Assembly: GCF_000321225.1 (NCBI RefSeq)
Contig: NW_004450303.1
Span: 3,973,426 to 4,037,425, forward strand
Direction of reading: 5' to 3'
DNA length: 64,000 nt
Source: Odobenus rosmarus divergens
Lineage: Eukaryota; Chordata; Mammalia; Carnivora; Odobenidae
The notes beneath the pieces are model-generated. The model did no database searches, was not told the DNA's origin, and worked only from the letters and a program-made list of their open reading frames with translations. The translations under genes and the position numbers were made by a program. This document shows, piece after piece, positions 11,480 to 23,636 of this stretch. Numbering within the stretch: the first letter of the stretch is position 1; every line of letters starts with the position of its first letter.

Positions 11480-12150
11480 AAAGTAGTAGGTGCTGTGATG
11501 AGTCTGGAGAGATTAGAATCACAGATATAAATTTGAGAGTCTTAGTATTAAAATGGCATCTTCAAAGCTGTGGGACTATATACCACTTGCAAAGGGCATT
11601 ATAGATTGAGAAAAAAGTGAAGGCCTAGGAAAGGGTCATAGAGTATTCATTATGTAGAAGTCCGGAGAGGAGTAGGCACCAAGAAAGAAGATTGAGAAAG
11701 CACTACCAATGAAGATGATGAAGAAACAAGAGAGTGTAGGGTATCAGGTGCCAAGGGAAAAAAATTTTCAAGAATAATGATGGAAAACTATATCTCATGC
11801 TATCACCTATAAATAGAGTAATTTATTTAGCAAGAGATGACTAATATTATCATGTTGAGTTTCAGCATGTCAGCTTTTGAAGTAATAGTAGAGACCATGA
11901 GATGTGACAAGAAGATAGAGACATTTCAATTTGCCAATGGCCAGATATGTGGAGTAAGAGAATGTCTTCACATTGTGGACATGAAAAATGAACCATAAAA
12001 TTACCACACACAGATGGTGACAACAAAAGTTATGGGACAGCAGAGTAGGAGGTCATAGTTAGACACAGGAAGTTTGAGATGAATATTTGACATTCAAGTA
12101 GTAATTGAGTAGGAAATTAGACAAAAGTATCTAGATTGGGGGACAAGATC
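11480..12150 (-). mobile_element. Possible L2 relics in antisense
   Basis: Two blocks match the typical antisense L2 text: 'atgagtctggagag...agatataaatttgagagtc' near 11500-11560 and 'aagtttgagatgaatatttg...agtaattgagtagg' near 12070-12120. Very diverged, and the blocks may belong to separate copies. Confidence 0.45.
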
Positions 12151-12457
12151 CACACTGGAAACTCCAAAAGATCAGAGTGTGAGTGTACAATAACAGTCCT
12201 TTGCCCTTCTCAGGAACTGAAAAAGATTTGCCAAAGTCACAGTATCTATAGATACATTTGTACATGCACCCCCACCCAATGAACCATCTGTTCATATTCT
12301 TTGTCCATTTTGCCCTGCTATATTGGCATTTTTCACATTGATATTAAGAAATTTTATATATGTTAAGGGCAATAGCCTTTTCTCTGTAATGAGAGAATCA
12401 ATTGCTTTCCTTTTTCTTCATTCAAGTTTTTCTTAAGCCTTAAGATGCTTTTGGTCA

Positions 12458-13442
12458 ACAATGCTTTGAAACTGGAACTCAATCAGAAGAGAAAATTTAG
12501 AAGGAACACAAATACATGGAGGTTAAAGAGCTTCCTACTAAAGAATGAATGGGTTAAGCAGGAAATTAAAGAAGAATTCAAAAAATTCAGGTAAACAAAT
12601 GAAAATGGAAACACGGCATTTCAAAAACTTTGGGATGCAGGAAAGGTGGTCCTAAGAAGGAATTATATAGCAATACAAGACTTTCTCAAGAAACAAGAAA
12701 AGTCTCAAATACACAACCTAACCTTACACTGAAAAAAGCTGCAGCAAGAACAGCAACTAAAGTGTAAATCAAGCAGGAGATGAGAAATAATAATGATTAG
12801 AACAGAAATCAATGAAATAGAAACCAGAACAGTAGAACAGATCAACGAAACTAGGAGTTGGTTCTTTGAAAGAATAAGATTGATAAACCTCTAGCCAGAC
12901 TTATCAAAAAGAAAAGAGAAAGGACCCAAATTAATAAAATCATGAATGAAAAAGGAGAGATCACAACCAACAACAAAGAAATACAATTATAAGAACATAT
13001 TATGAGCAATGATATGCCAAAAAATTAAGCAATCCAGAAGAAATGGATGCATTCCTAGAAACATATAAACTACTAAAACTGAACCAGAAAGAAATAAAAA
13101 ACCTGAACAGACCCATAAAGAGCAAGGAAATTGAGGCAAGGAAATTGAAGATAGCAGTAATTAAAAATCTCCCAACAAACAAGAGTTCAGGACCAGATGT
13201 CCTCCCAGTAGAATCCTACCAAACATTTAAAGAAGAATTATTACCTATTCTTCTGAAACTATTTCAAAAAATAGAAAGGGAAAGAAAATTCCCAAACTCT
13301 TTCTATGAGGCCAGCTTTATCTTGATACCAAAACCAGATAAAGCCCCCACCAAAAAGGAGAATTACAGACCAGTATCCCTGATGAACATGGATGGAAAAG
13401 GTCTCACGAAGATACTAGCCAATAGGATCCAACAGTACCTTA
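12458..13442 (+). pseudogene. LINE-1 ORF2 fragment, post-endonuclease to start of RT
   Basis: Translation gives typical ORF2p peptides: a region around 'TAFQKLWDAGKVVLRRNYIA', an 'EINEIETRTVEQINETRSWF' stretch, then from 13043 an open frame with '[20 protein letters not shown]', '[10 protein letters not shown]' and '[12 protein letters not shown]', which is the beginning of the reverse-transcriptase domain. Stops occur at several points upstream of 13043. The open frame continues past the nested insertion boundary at 13460 by chance (see findings). Confidence 0.9.
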
Positions 13443-13460
13443 AAAGGATTATTCACCACA

Positions 13461-14305
13461 TGCAGAAGAATGAAACTGGACCATTTCCTTACACCACACA
13501 CAAAAAAATAGACTCAAAATGGATGAAGGACCTCTATGTGAGACAGGAATACATTGAAATCCTAGAGGAGAACACAGGCAGCAACCTCTTCGACCTCAGC
13601 CACAGCAACTTCTTCCTAGACACATCAACAAAGGCAAGGGAAGCAAGGGCAAAAATGAACTATTGGGACTTTATCAAGATAAAAAGCTTTTGCACAGCAA
13701 AGGAAACAATCAACAAAACCAAAAGACAACCGACAGAATGGAAGAAGATATTTGCAAATGACATATCAGATAAAGGGCTTGTATCCTAAAATCTATAAAG
13801 AACTTATCAAACTCAACACCCAAAGAACAAATAATCCAGTCAAGAAATGGGCAGAAGACAGGAAAGGAATTTTTCCAAAGAAGACATCCAAATGGCCAAC
13901 AGACACATGAAAAAGTGCTCAACATCGCTCAGCATCAGGGAAATCCAAATCAAAACCTCAGTGAGATACCACCTCACACCAATCTGAATGGTTAAAATGA
14001 ACAAGTCAGGAAATGACAGATGTTGGCGAGGATGCAGAGAAAGGGGAAACCTCCTACACTGTTGGTGGGCATGCAAGCTGGTGCAGCCACTCTGGAAAAC
14101 AGTAGGGATGTTCCTCAAAAAGTTGAACATAAAGCTACCCTACGACCCAGCAGTTGCACTACTGGGTATTTACCCCAAAGATACAAATGTAGTGATCGGA
14201 AGGGGCACTTGCACCCCAATGTTTATAGCAGCAATGTCTACAATAGCTTAACTATGGAAAGAGCCAAGATGGCCATCAACAGATGAATGGATAAAGAAGA
14301 TGTGG

Positions 14306-14337
<32 letters not shown>

Positions 14338-14420
14338 CACACACACACACAATGGAACATTATGCAGCCATCAAAAGGAATGAAATCTTGCCATTTGCAA
14401 TGACGTGGATGGAACTAGAG
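13461..14420 (+). pseudogene. LINE-1 ORF2 C-terminal fragment
   Basis: Peptides such as '[20 protein letters not shown]' and '[18 protein letters not shown]', the latter from the cysteine-containing C-terminal segment, identify the end of LINE-1 ORF2p. Frames shift around 13790-13990 and again near 14250. No catalytic domain is included. Confidence 0.9.
14306..14351. repeat. (TA)n(CA)n microsatellite within L1
   Basis: TA repeat at 14306-14330 followed by CA repeat to 14351. The corresponding spot in the host L1 is a CA run at 17001-17019, and in the L1 at 34576 a TA run, so this position is repeatedly unstable in these elements. Confidence 0.95.
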
Positions 14421-14760
14421 GGTATTATGTTTTGCAAAATAAGTCAGTCAGAGAAAGACAATTATCATATGATCTCACTGCTATGAGGAATTTGAGAAAC
14501 AAGACAGAAGACCATAGGGGAAGGGAGGAAAAAAATGAAACAAGATGGAACCAGAGAGGGAGGCAAACCATAAGATTCTTAATCTCAAGAAACAAACTGA
14601 GGGTTGCTGGAGTGGTGGGGGTGGGAGGGATGGGGTGGCTGGGTGATGGACATTGGGGAGGGTATGTGCTATGGTGAGTGCTGGGAATTGTGTAAGACTG
14701 ATGAATCACAGACCTATACCTCTGAAACAGATAATACATTATATGTTAAAAAAAAAAAAA

Positions 14761-15017
14761 GATAGTAGGAAGGGAAAAATGAAGGGGGGGAAATCGGAGG
14801 GGCAGAAGAACCATGAGAGACTATGGACTCTGAGAAACAGAGTTTTATAAGGGAGGGGGTTGGGGGATGGGTTAGCCCAGTGATGCGTATTAAGGAGGGC
14901 ACATATTGCATGGAGCACTGGGTGTTACACACAAACAATGAATCATGGAACACTACATCAAAAACTAATGATGTAATGCATGGTGATTAACATAACATAG
15001 TAAAATAAAATAAAAAT
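14761..15017 (+). mobile_element. Second 3' module of the composite LINE-1 end
   Basis: Begins gatagtaggaaggg directly after the internal A-run, contains 'accatgagagactatgga' and 'tacatcaaaaactaatgatg', and ends in an AAAT-rich tail. Its text matches the final part of the older L1 3'UTR type seen at 57060-57395. The same module starts at 35234 in another insertion. Confidence 0.9.
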
Positions 15018-15035
15018 AAAGGATTATTCACCACA

Positions 15036-17000
15036 ACCAAGTGGGATTTATACCACATTCCAAGTGGGCTGCAAGGGTGGTTCAACATCTGCAAATCAAT
15101 CAGTGTGATACATCACATAAATAAAAGAAAGGACAAGAACCATCAATCGATACAGAAAAAGCATTTGACCAAATACAGCATCTTTCTTGATTAAAACTCT
15201 TCACAGTATAGGGATAGAGGGAACATCCCTCAATACCATAAAAGCCATATACAAAAAGCCCACAGAGAATATCATTCTCAATGGGGAAAACCTGAGAGCT
15301 TTACCCCTAAAGTCAGGAACAAAACAGGGATGTCCACTCTCACCAGTGTTGTTCAACATAGTACTAGAAGTCCTAGCCTCGGTCACCAATAAGACAACAA
15401 AAAGAAATAAAAAGTATCCAGATTCGCAAAAAAGAAGTCAAACTCTCACTCTTCACAGATGACATGATTCTCTATGTGGAAAACCCAAAAGACTCCACCC
15501 CCAAATTGCCAGAACTCATACATGAATTCAGCAAAGTGGCAAGATATAAAATCAATGCACAAAGTCAGCTGAATTTCTATACACTAACAATGAGACAGAA
15601 GAAAGCAAAATTAAGGAGTCGATCCCATTTACAATTGCATCCAAAACCATAAGGTACCTAGGAATAAACCCAACCAAATAGGTAAAGGATCTGTACTCTG
15701 AAAACTACAGAATACTCATGAAAGAAATTGAGGAAAATACAAAGAAATGGAAAAATATTTCATGCTCATGGATTGGAAAAACAAATATTGTTAAAATGTC
15801 TATGTTACCTAGAGCAATCTTCACATTCAATGCAATCCCTATCAAAATACCATCAACTTTTTTCACAGAGCTGGAACAAATAATCCTAAAATTTGTATGG
15901 AACCAGAAAAGACCCTGAATAGCCAAAAGAATGTTGAAAAAGAAAACCAAAGCTGGTGGGATCACAATTCTGGATTTCAAGCTTTATCACAAAGCTATAA
16001 TCATCAAGACAGTATGGTACTGGCACAAAAACAGACATATAAATCAATGGAACAGAATAGACAACCCAGAAATGGACCTTCATCTCTATGGTCAACTATT
16101 TTGACAAAGCAGGAAAAAATATCCAAAGGAAAAATGACAATCTCTTCAACAAATGGTTTTTGGAAAACTGGATGGCCACATGCAGAAGAATGAAACTGGA
16201 CCATTTTCTTACACTCAAAATGGATGTAAGACCTCGATATGAGACAGGAATCCATCAAAATCTTAAAGGAGAACAGAGGCAGCAACCTCTTTGACCTTGG
16301 CTGCAGCAACTTATTAGACACGTCACCAGAGGCAAGGAAAACAAAAGCAAAAATGAACTACTGGGACTTCATCAAGATAAAAAGATTTGCACAACAAAAG
16401 GAAACAGTTCACAAAACCAAAAAACAACCTGAAGAATGGGAAAAGATATTTGCAAATGTCTTATCAGATAAAGGCTAGTATCCAAATCTATAAAGAACTT
16501 ATCAAACTCAACACCCCAAAAACAAATAATCCCGTCAAAAAACGGGAAGAAGACATGAATAGACATTTCTGCAAAAAAGACATCCAAATGGCCAAAAGAC
16601 ACATGAAAAGATGCTCAACATTACTCATCATCAGGGAAATAGAAATCAAAACCACAAAGAGATACCACCTCACACCAGTCAGAATGGCTGAAATTATCAG
16701 GTCAGAAAATGACAGATGTTGGTGAGGAAGTAGAGAAAGGGGAATCCTCTTACACTGTTGGTGGGAATGCAAGCTGTTGCAGCCACTCTGTAAAACAGTA
16801 GGGAGGTTCCTTAAAAAGTTAAAAATAGAGCTACCCTATGACCCAGCAATTGCACTACTAGGTATTTACCCAAAGGATACAAACAGTGCTCTGAAGGGGT
16901 ACCTGTACCCCAATGTTTATAACAGCAATGTCCACACTAGCCAAACTATGGAAAGAGCCCAGATGTCCATCGGCAGATGAATGGATAAAGAAGATGCGAT
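15036..17000 (+). pseudogene. LINE-1 ORF2 RT core and C-terminus (host element)
   Basis: Continues the host ORF2 after the nested element. The RT motif '[14 protein letters not shown]' is readable at about 15320-15355. The catalytic box reads FTDD instead of the usual FADD at 15452-15463, with both aspartates kept. Later peptides include '[20 protein letters not shown]', '[19 protein letters not shown]' and '[20 protein letters not shown]'. Several stops and frame changes. Inactive. Confidence 0.9.
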
Positions 17001-17019
17001 ACACACACACACACACACA
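17001..17019. repeat. (CA)n microsatellite within L1
   Basis: Short CA run at the position near the ORF2 end where related copies carry TA runs. Confidence 0.9.
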
Positions 17020-17424
17020 ATGGAATATTACTCAGCCATCAAAAAAATGAAATCTTGCCATTTGCAATGACATGGATGGAACTAGAGGGTATTAGGCTAA
17101 GTGAAACAGGTCAATCAGAGAAAGACAATTATCATATTATTTCACTCATATGTGGAATTGAAACAAAACAGAGGATCATAAGGGAAGGGAGGGAAAAATA
17201 AAATAAAACGAAATCAGAGAGGGAGACAAACCATAAGAGACTCTACTGGGAACGAACTGAGAGTTGCTGGAGTGGAGTAGGGTGGGGGGGATGGGGTAAC
17301 TGGGTGTTGGGCATCAAAGAGGACACGTGATGTGATGAGCACTGGGTGTTATATGCAACTGATGAATCAGTGAACTCAACCTCTGAAACTAATAATGCAC
17401 TATACATTAATTAATAGAATTTAA

Positions 17425-17610
17425 ATTTTTTTTTTAAGATTTTATTTATTTATTTGAGAGAGAGAGAATGAGAGATAGAGAGCACAAGAGGGAAGAGGGT
17501 CAGAGGGAGAAGCAGACTCCCCAGCCCGATGTGGGACTCGCTCCCGGGACTCCAGGATCATGACCTGAGCCAAAGGCAGTCGCTTAACCAACTGAGCCAC
17601 CCAGGCGCCC
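17425..17610 (-). mobile_element. Can-SINE (SINEC) in the L1 tail
   Basis: Reverse-complement SINE lacking the usual ~15-base 'ctgctgagcagggag' segment. TSD tagaatttaa at 17415-17424 and 17611-17620. It lies between the end of the host L1 3'UTR and its A-rich tail, so it postdates that L1. Confidence 0.93.
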
Positions 17611-17682
17611 TAGAATTTAAAATTTTTTAAATGTCCAAAATAAATAGATAAATAAACAAACAAAAAAAGATGCTTTTGGTCA

Positions 17683-19049
17683 TACAAAATGAATATACTG
17701 ATAATTTATTTTTAAATTATTTGTTGTGATTGTAGTTTTTTAATGCTTATGAAGTATTCTCCATTTGAGATTATACACACATCATTCTTTCACATTTTCT
17801 CTGAGTATTTTTATTTTCATGTTTCTATCATTTAAATGTGTTCTATCTTAAATTTATTTTGTTAAAAGCATGAGGAAGTTTGCAGGGCTTTATTTTTCAC
17901 AGATGGTTTCTTATTTGTTCTCCTACAAAAACCACTATCTCCGTGGCAAATACTATTTCCAGCAGAGAAAAAATAAAGTAATATAAAATAAGTATATAAT
18001 CAAGAAAGTTGAAATAAAGGAATTTGAAGACAACTGCACTAGAATTTCAGGAACATACATTTCTCAAGGACTAATGAACATTTTTTTAAAGATGATATGT
18101 GAAGTCATAAAAATAACACAATTAATAATATCATGAAGCTTAGAACATAATTCAAGACTTATTCTAGATCATTGGGTCACATGCATTTCATTTAGAGAAA
18201 AATAAATACAGCAACCAAAAAGAAAACTTTAAAAAAATACAAATCTTATGTGGAAATTAAGAAACATATTCCTAAATAACAGAGATCAGAAGAAATTTAA
18301 TGGAAATTAGAAAAACTTTAGAGTTGACTAATAATTAAAATTCCATATTTGGAATTGTAGCTAGGATGGAAATTAGAAAGAAAAGTATGGCCTTGGATAG
18401 TTACATTAGATTAAAAGAATGGGTGAAAGTTAATTTGATAAGAATTGGATTTATTATGAGAGATGGCAGCAGGATAGAATAGATCCAAAGTAAGAGGAAA
18501 GGTGTCAAGCAGAAAAATTGAAATAGGAAAAAATATGTTTCTAATATAATATGTATAAACAAGGCAGAAAGGACATTCTGGAAAACTGGAAACTGAAAAA
18601 AATTTTGTTTAAGACTTTTTTAAAAACAAAATATATAATAATTATAATGGTATAGAAAACAAAAAGAGAAAAAGAGAAAATACAAACTAAAATTCCTAGA
18701 TAAATTAAGTTTAAAGAAGGAAATGATAACCTGAATAATCCTACAGTTATTAAAGAAAATGGACCAGCACAAGTAAAAATATATTCCTTAAAATAAAACA
18801 CAGCCATGGTGACTTTAATAATTGTGTTTTACCAAATATTATTTAAAAAATTCAAATTAGAAAAACAAGGTTGAGAACATACGGAAAAATATCATAATGC
18901 GTTGTATGAGGCTGGCATAACTCATCAAAATCTAACAAGAGCAAACAACAAAATTATAGTCTAATTTAACTCATAAATATAGATACAAATTTTCTATGCA
19001 ACACATTAGCAAACAAAATCAATAAATATATTAAAAAATAATACATGAT
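17683..19049. other. Unassigned AT-rich DNA
   Basis: No repeat, exon or RNA gene that I can name. Confidence 0.5.
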
Positions 19050-19388
19050 TGTCAGTCCATTCAGGCGGCTGTAACAAAATGCAACAGACTTATAAACAAC
19101 AAAAATTTATTGCTTACAGTTCTGGAGGCTGGAAGTCAGAGATCAGGTGCCAGCATGGTCAGGGAGGGCCCTCTTCCAGGTTGCAGACTCTCATTATACG
19201 CTCATATGGTGGAGTGGGCTAGGCAGCTCTGTGGGATTTCTTTTATAGAAACACTAACTTCATCCATGAGGGTTCCACCCTCATGACCTAATCACCTTCC
19301 AAAGGTCCCACTTCCAAATACCATCACCTTTGGGTGTTATGATCTCAATATACAAATTCTGGTGGACACAAACATGCAGACCATAGCA
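19050..19388 (-). mobile_element. Solo MLT1-type LTR (ERVL-MaLR)
   Basis: Reverse complement of the MLT1 LTR: 'agtccattcaggcggctgta' at the left, 'cagttctggaggctggaagt', a 'ccctcatgacctaatcacct' block, and '...ggacacaaacatgcagacca' toward the right end. TG...CA ends are preserved on the plus strand (19050 and 19388), and imperfect 5-bp flanks (atgat / acgat) fit a retroviral-type duplication. No internal retroviral genes flank it. Old and inert. Confidence 0.88.
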
Positions 19389-21958
19389 ACGATCAAGTTG
19401 ATTTTGTCCCGGTAAAGCAAATTTCACTTACCATTGCATAAATGTGTCAATGCAATTCAACACTAAGCAAATAAAGGAAAAGTGTCATTCGATAATCTCA
19501 ATAGTTGTAGTAAAGTGTTTGGGAAAATTCAGCATTTATTCATGAATAACTAACAAAAACTAGATATATGTGGCCCCTTAACTTAATAAAAACCTGTCTA
19601 TAATGTATCCATAAGAAATACCTACTGAACAATGAACTTTTGCAAGCATGTGTTTAAAACTAGTACTTGATTTGGATGCTCATTGTAATAATTTGTTTCA
19701 AACATTTTTCCTTATGTCCCAACCAGTGTAAGAAGGGAAGAAAAATAAATAAAAGTTGTAAATATTGAAAAGGATGAAATAAAGTTATTATTATTTATAA
19801 ATGATGTAATTCGTATATAGAGATCAGAACTATTTATAAATAAATTATTAAAATCAATGAAAGTTTAGCATTTGACTAATGATAAAATCATTATACAAAA
19901 TCAATTCCATGAATCCCAGCAATATAACGTTAGAGATTTTATTTTTTTAACATTAGAAATTTTAAATTGATATTTATCACTAATAATAGCATAAATATAT
20001 AAATTATTTGAAAATAAATCAAATAAAATATGAACCATATAATAGAAAATAAAACATTTAATTTCAAGGAAAATGTGAATATTTGTTAAGTTACCATGAA
20101 ATCATCTTTAAATTATCATAAAATCTTCATATACATGGACAAACCTTGATGAAGCTTCCTAGGTTGTTTGCTATTTTAAGAAACAAACTCAGTAAAATTA
20201 TGTGACAGTATTTAGGGTTTATCTTATGCTTTAAAGGTTCAATAAGACAAGACTCTGAGTTTTCTTCAAAATATGTTTAACATGAAATTATTTATCAACA
20301 ACACATGTTAGAGGAAGGAATTATGCCCCAGCCTTAGCTCTGTTTGACTTTATCACCATGGGGAACAAGAGGAAATCCCTTTCCTTCTCAGAGCTTGGGA
20401 TCCCCCTCTTACTTGATTGGGTAGATGATTATATCATAATTAAATTTCACTTATATAATTCTATCATTTCTTAATCCAGGTTTTACCTATGGTCTCTAGA
20501 CTTTTAAAGACAATGTTAGGCTTGGCTGTGGATGTTCAAATCATTTTTTAAGATATCTATAAATCTTAAGGCAAGAGAAGCTTTGGTGAGATTATATTTT
20601 CATATTGCTGCTTGCTAGGATTTTTTGTATTCAGCGGCTGTTCTTTTATCTGGGTCATGCAATATACAAAGAGGAGATATACTTCTTAACAATTCCAAAA
20701 AAGGAAAAAAAAAAAAGAAGAAGAAGATGGGAGGGAAGAAAGGAGAAAGGGAGAGAAACCATACAACAAATAATCTAATGATGAGTGTCTGCATAATAGA
20801 GTACATTTACTATTTGGAGACCATAGGGAGTCATAACACTGATCCTGGCATGGTAAACAATTAAATAACATATATTCCTGTTCCAAAGTACTTTCATTTA
20901 TTTGCCACCAAGGGTTTCCAACCTACTCTGTCACACATATGCAGCCACCATTGATTCTGTAACTCTTGCTCACTCTGGATCATTCCCCTCCTTTTATCTT
21001 TGTTTTTCTTTTTCTTGGTTTGCTCTGAATCCCAAATGTTTTTACCATCTATAATGTTCAACATTTTAATTATTTTCAGCTCATCACAAATTTGTCTGGC
21101 AAACATATTAATGCACACAGAAGGACATTTCAATTAAGAAGATCAGCCCTCCTTACAAAATATTGGTCATTAATGACACAGCATTTTTCATTATAATTTT
21201 CAATAAGAATAATTCGTTGTGGAACATGGGAACTTGGAGCACAGCAGTAGCAGCAGCTAGACAAATCCTAGAAGAGCTAATCATAAGAAACAAAAGTAAG
21301 AAGAAGAAATTTTTATCTTTGCAAGAAGACAATATATATTTTTAGGATCCTCAACAAAAGAAGAGGATAAATTAATATTTTTTCACTGTAACTTTAAACA
21401 AATTAAATTTTTAAAATTAATACCAAAAAAGTCACAATTTTTAAAAATGTTAAATTCTTTTGAAATAGCGGCAGAATTGGTGTCAGTGTGGGAGAGCAAC
21501 TTTGAATGGATGCATTTCTGAGGATCCCTGGGAATCTATGCAAATTATTGGTTAATATCTTAACAAATTTAGCTACCTATAAAACAAAGAAACTACTGTG
21601 GTAAATGCTTAAAATAACTAAAGGAATACTGCTTTTAATAAATATAACTAGAGAAATTCAGGATATGTCATCTGTTGATCCCATTTCAAGAAATCACTTA
21701 GCATTATGTAGCCAGTTATTACCTAGCATTTTAAAAATTCCCTTAGTCACAGCTTTAGTGAGCAATAGCTCTAGTTCTGCTGATATATACCAGAAAATAT
21801 CAAAATCAGATTTGTCAGTTTAGTATGTTTAGATTTTATTATTAAAAAAATAGAAATCCCATAGAAATCTTGGGGTCTGAATCTTTGAGTACTATCTTAA
21901 ACATTCTTTGATTTATTAAAATTAAACTACTTTGGCCATGTAGTGTCTCTTTTTTCTG
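19389..21958. other. Unassigned AT-rich DNA
   Basis: No gene recognised. Contains an A/GAA-rich tract near 20697-20730. Short open frames in both strands across it are low complexity. Confidence 0.5.
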
Positions 21959-21975
21959 AACAGTATTAATTTTCT

Positions 21976-22176
21976 TTTTCTTTTAAAGATTTTATTTATT
22001 TGTTTGAGAGAGCGAGAATGAGAGAGAGAGAGAGCACATAAGGGGGGGAGGGTAGGAGGGAGAAGCAGACTCCCTGCTGAGCAGGGAGCCCGATGCGGGA
22101 CTCGATCCCGGGACTCCAGGATCATGACCTGAGACGAAGGCAGTCGTCCAACCAACTGAGCCGCCCAGGCGCCCCA
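21976..22176 (-). mobile_element. Can-SINE (SINEC)
   Basis: T-rich tail, GA-rich body, then head ending gagccgcccaggcgcccc. Perfect 17-bp TSD aacagtattaattttct at 21959-21975 and 22177-22193. Well preserved, probably one of the younger copies. Confidence 0.96.
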
Positions 22177-22199
22177 AACAGTATTAATTTTCTATTGAT

Positions 22200-23093
22200 T
22201 GACTGATTTCTGTACCCTTGTACCACCCTCTTTCTATTTCCCCACCACACATACACCAGCCCCTGGCAACCACTTTTCTACTCTTTGTTTCTATGAGTTC
22301 AATTTGTTTAAATTCTGCATACAAGTGATACCTCACAGAATTTGTTTTCTCTGTCTGATTTGTTTTACTGAGCACAATGCCCTCCAGACTCATCCATATT
22401 GTTGCAGAAGACGGAATTTCCATCTTTTTAAAGGCTGAGTAATTTTCCATTGGCTATATATGACATTTTGCTTATCCATTCATTTGTGGATGGACACAGG
22501 TTGTTTCCATATCTTGGCTGTTGTGAATAATGTTGCATTGAACACTGGACTGTAGGCATCTCTTTGAGATCATGGTTTTAACTCCCTTGGATATATACCC
22601 AGAAGTGGGATTGCTGGATCATATGGTAGTTTTCTTTTTAACTTTTTAGGGAAACTCCATAATCTTTCCCATAGCGGCTGTACCAGTTCACAGTCCCACC
22701 AGCCATGTACAAGGGTTCTCTTTTTCCATGTATTCATCAGAATTTGCTATCCCTTATCTTTTTGGTAATAGACATCCTAAGAAGTACAAGGTGATATCTC
22801 ATTATAGTTTTGATTTGCATTTCCCTGATGATTACTCATGTTGATTTTTCCATATACTTGTTGGCTATTTGTATGTTTTTGGAAAATGTTCAGGTCCTTT
22901 GCCCATTTTTTAATTGGGTTATTTATTTTTTTTGTATAGAGTTGCATGAGTTCCTGTACATTTTGTATATTAACCTATTATGTGATATATGCTTTCCAAA
23001 TATTTTCTCCCATTCCCCAAAAAACATTGTTTTTTCACTTTGCTCATTTTTGTTTTGTTTTTGTTTTTGTTTTGCTGTACAGAGAGGCTTTTT
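22200..23093 (-). mobile_element. Old LINE-1 (L1MA-like) 3' portion
   Basis: Antisense L1 text runs from the 3'UTR ('cagcccctggcaaccacttt') through the ORF2 C-terminus ('acccagaagtgggattgctg', 'ttgatttgcatttccctgat') to about 23093. No TSD found. Open frames on the plus strand here are antisense to ORF2 and meaningless as genes. Confidence 0.85.
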
Positions 23094-23108
23094 AAATATT
23101 GCCTTTGA

Positions 23109-23329
23109 GGGAGCCTGGGTGGCTCAGTCAGTTAAGCGTATGCCTTCAGCTCGGGTCATGATCCCAGGGTTCTGGGATCGAGTCCCACAATGGGCTCCCT
23201 GCTCAGCGGGGAGTCTGCTCTCCCTCTGCCCCTCCCCCCACTCGTGTGCGCGCTCTCTCTCTCTATCTCTCTCGTTCTCTCACTCTCCCAAATAAATAAA
23301 TAAAATATTTTAAAAATAAATAAATAAAT
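23109..23329 (+). mobile_element. Can-SINE (SINEC)
   Basis: Canonical head (ctgggtggctcagtcagtta), long CT tract and extended AAAT tail. TSD aaatattgcctttga at 23094-23108 and 23330-23344. Confidence 0.96.
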
Positions 23330-23409
23330 AAATATTGCCTTTGATTGGGAGTAGTTTCATATTCATGATGATATTTCAGAATAATGATACATTTAAAAGT
23401 TTACACCTG

Positions 23410-23621
23410 GGGGCTCCTGGGTGGCTCAGATGGTTAAGCGTCTGCCTTCAGCTCAGGTCATGATCCCAGGGTCCTGGGATCGAGTCCCACATCGGGCTCC
23501 CTGCTGTTTGGGAGCCTGCTTCTCCCTCTGCCTCTCTCTCTCTCTCTCTGTCTCTCATGAATGGATGAATAAAATCTTTTAAAAAAATTTTTAAAAAAAT
23601 AAAAATAAAAAATAAATAAAT
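23410..23621 (+). mobile_element. Can-SINE (SINEC)
   Basis: Independent insertion 80 bp after the preceding one, with TSD aaaagtttacacctg at 23395-23409 and 23622-23636. Has a 'ctgctgtttgggagcctg' variant and an unusually long A-rich tail. Confidence 0.96.
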
Positions 23622-23636
23622 AAAAGTTTACACCTG

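Larger units (their letters stand above)
13461..15017 (+). mobile_element. Nested LINE-1 3' fragment with composite double 3' end
   Basis: Inserted in the host L1 with an 18-bp TSD (aaaggattattcaccaca) at 13443-13460 and 15018-15035. It begins in the ORF2 C-terminal third, passes through a TA/CA microsatellite (14306-14351) and a G-rich 3'UTR, reaches a conventional 3' end with a 13-A run (14748-14760), and then continues for about 257 bp (14761-15017) into a second LINE-1 3'UTR type ending in an AAAT-rich tail. The same composite end occurs at 34576-35494. Confidence 0.95.
12458..17666 (+). mobile_element. 5'-truncated LINE-1 (host of nested insertions)
   Basis: Bounded by a 16-bp TSD, aagatgcttttggtca, at 12442-12457 and 17667-17682. 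It starts inside ORF2 just after the endonuclease region and runs through the reverse transcriptase and C-terminal region to a 3'UTR and an A-rich tail ending in aaacaaacaaaaaaa. A younger LINE-1 (13461-15017) and a Can-SINE (17425-17610) were inserted later. Without them the element is about 3.4 kb. Multiple stops and frameshifts make it inactive. The 3'UTR includes a G-rich stretch near 17270-17310. Confidence 0.95.

Noticed and set aside
22810..23295. 161-codon open frame on the plus strand
   Set aside because: It is antisense LINE-1 ORF2 read into the head of a Can-SINE; no independent gene.
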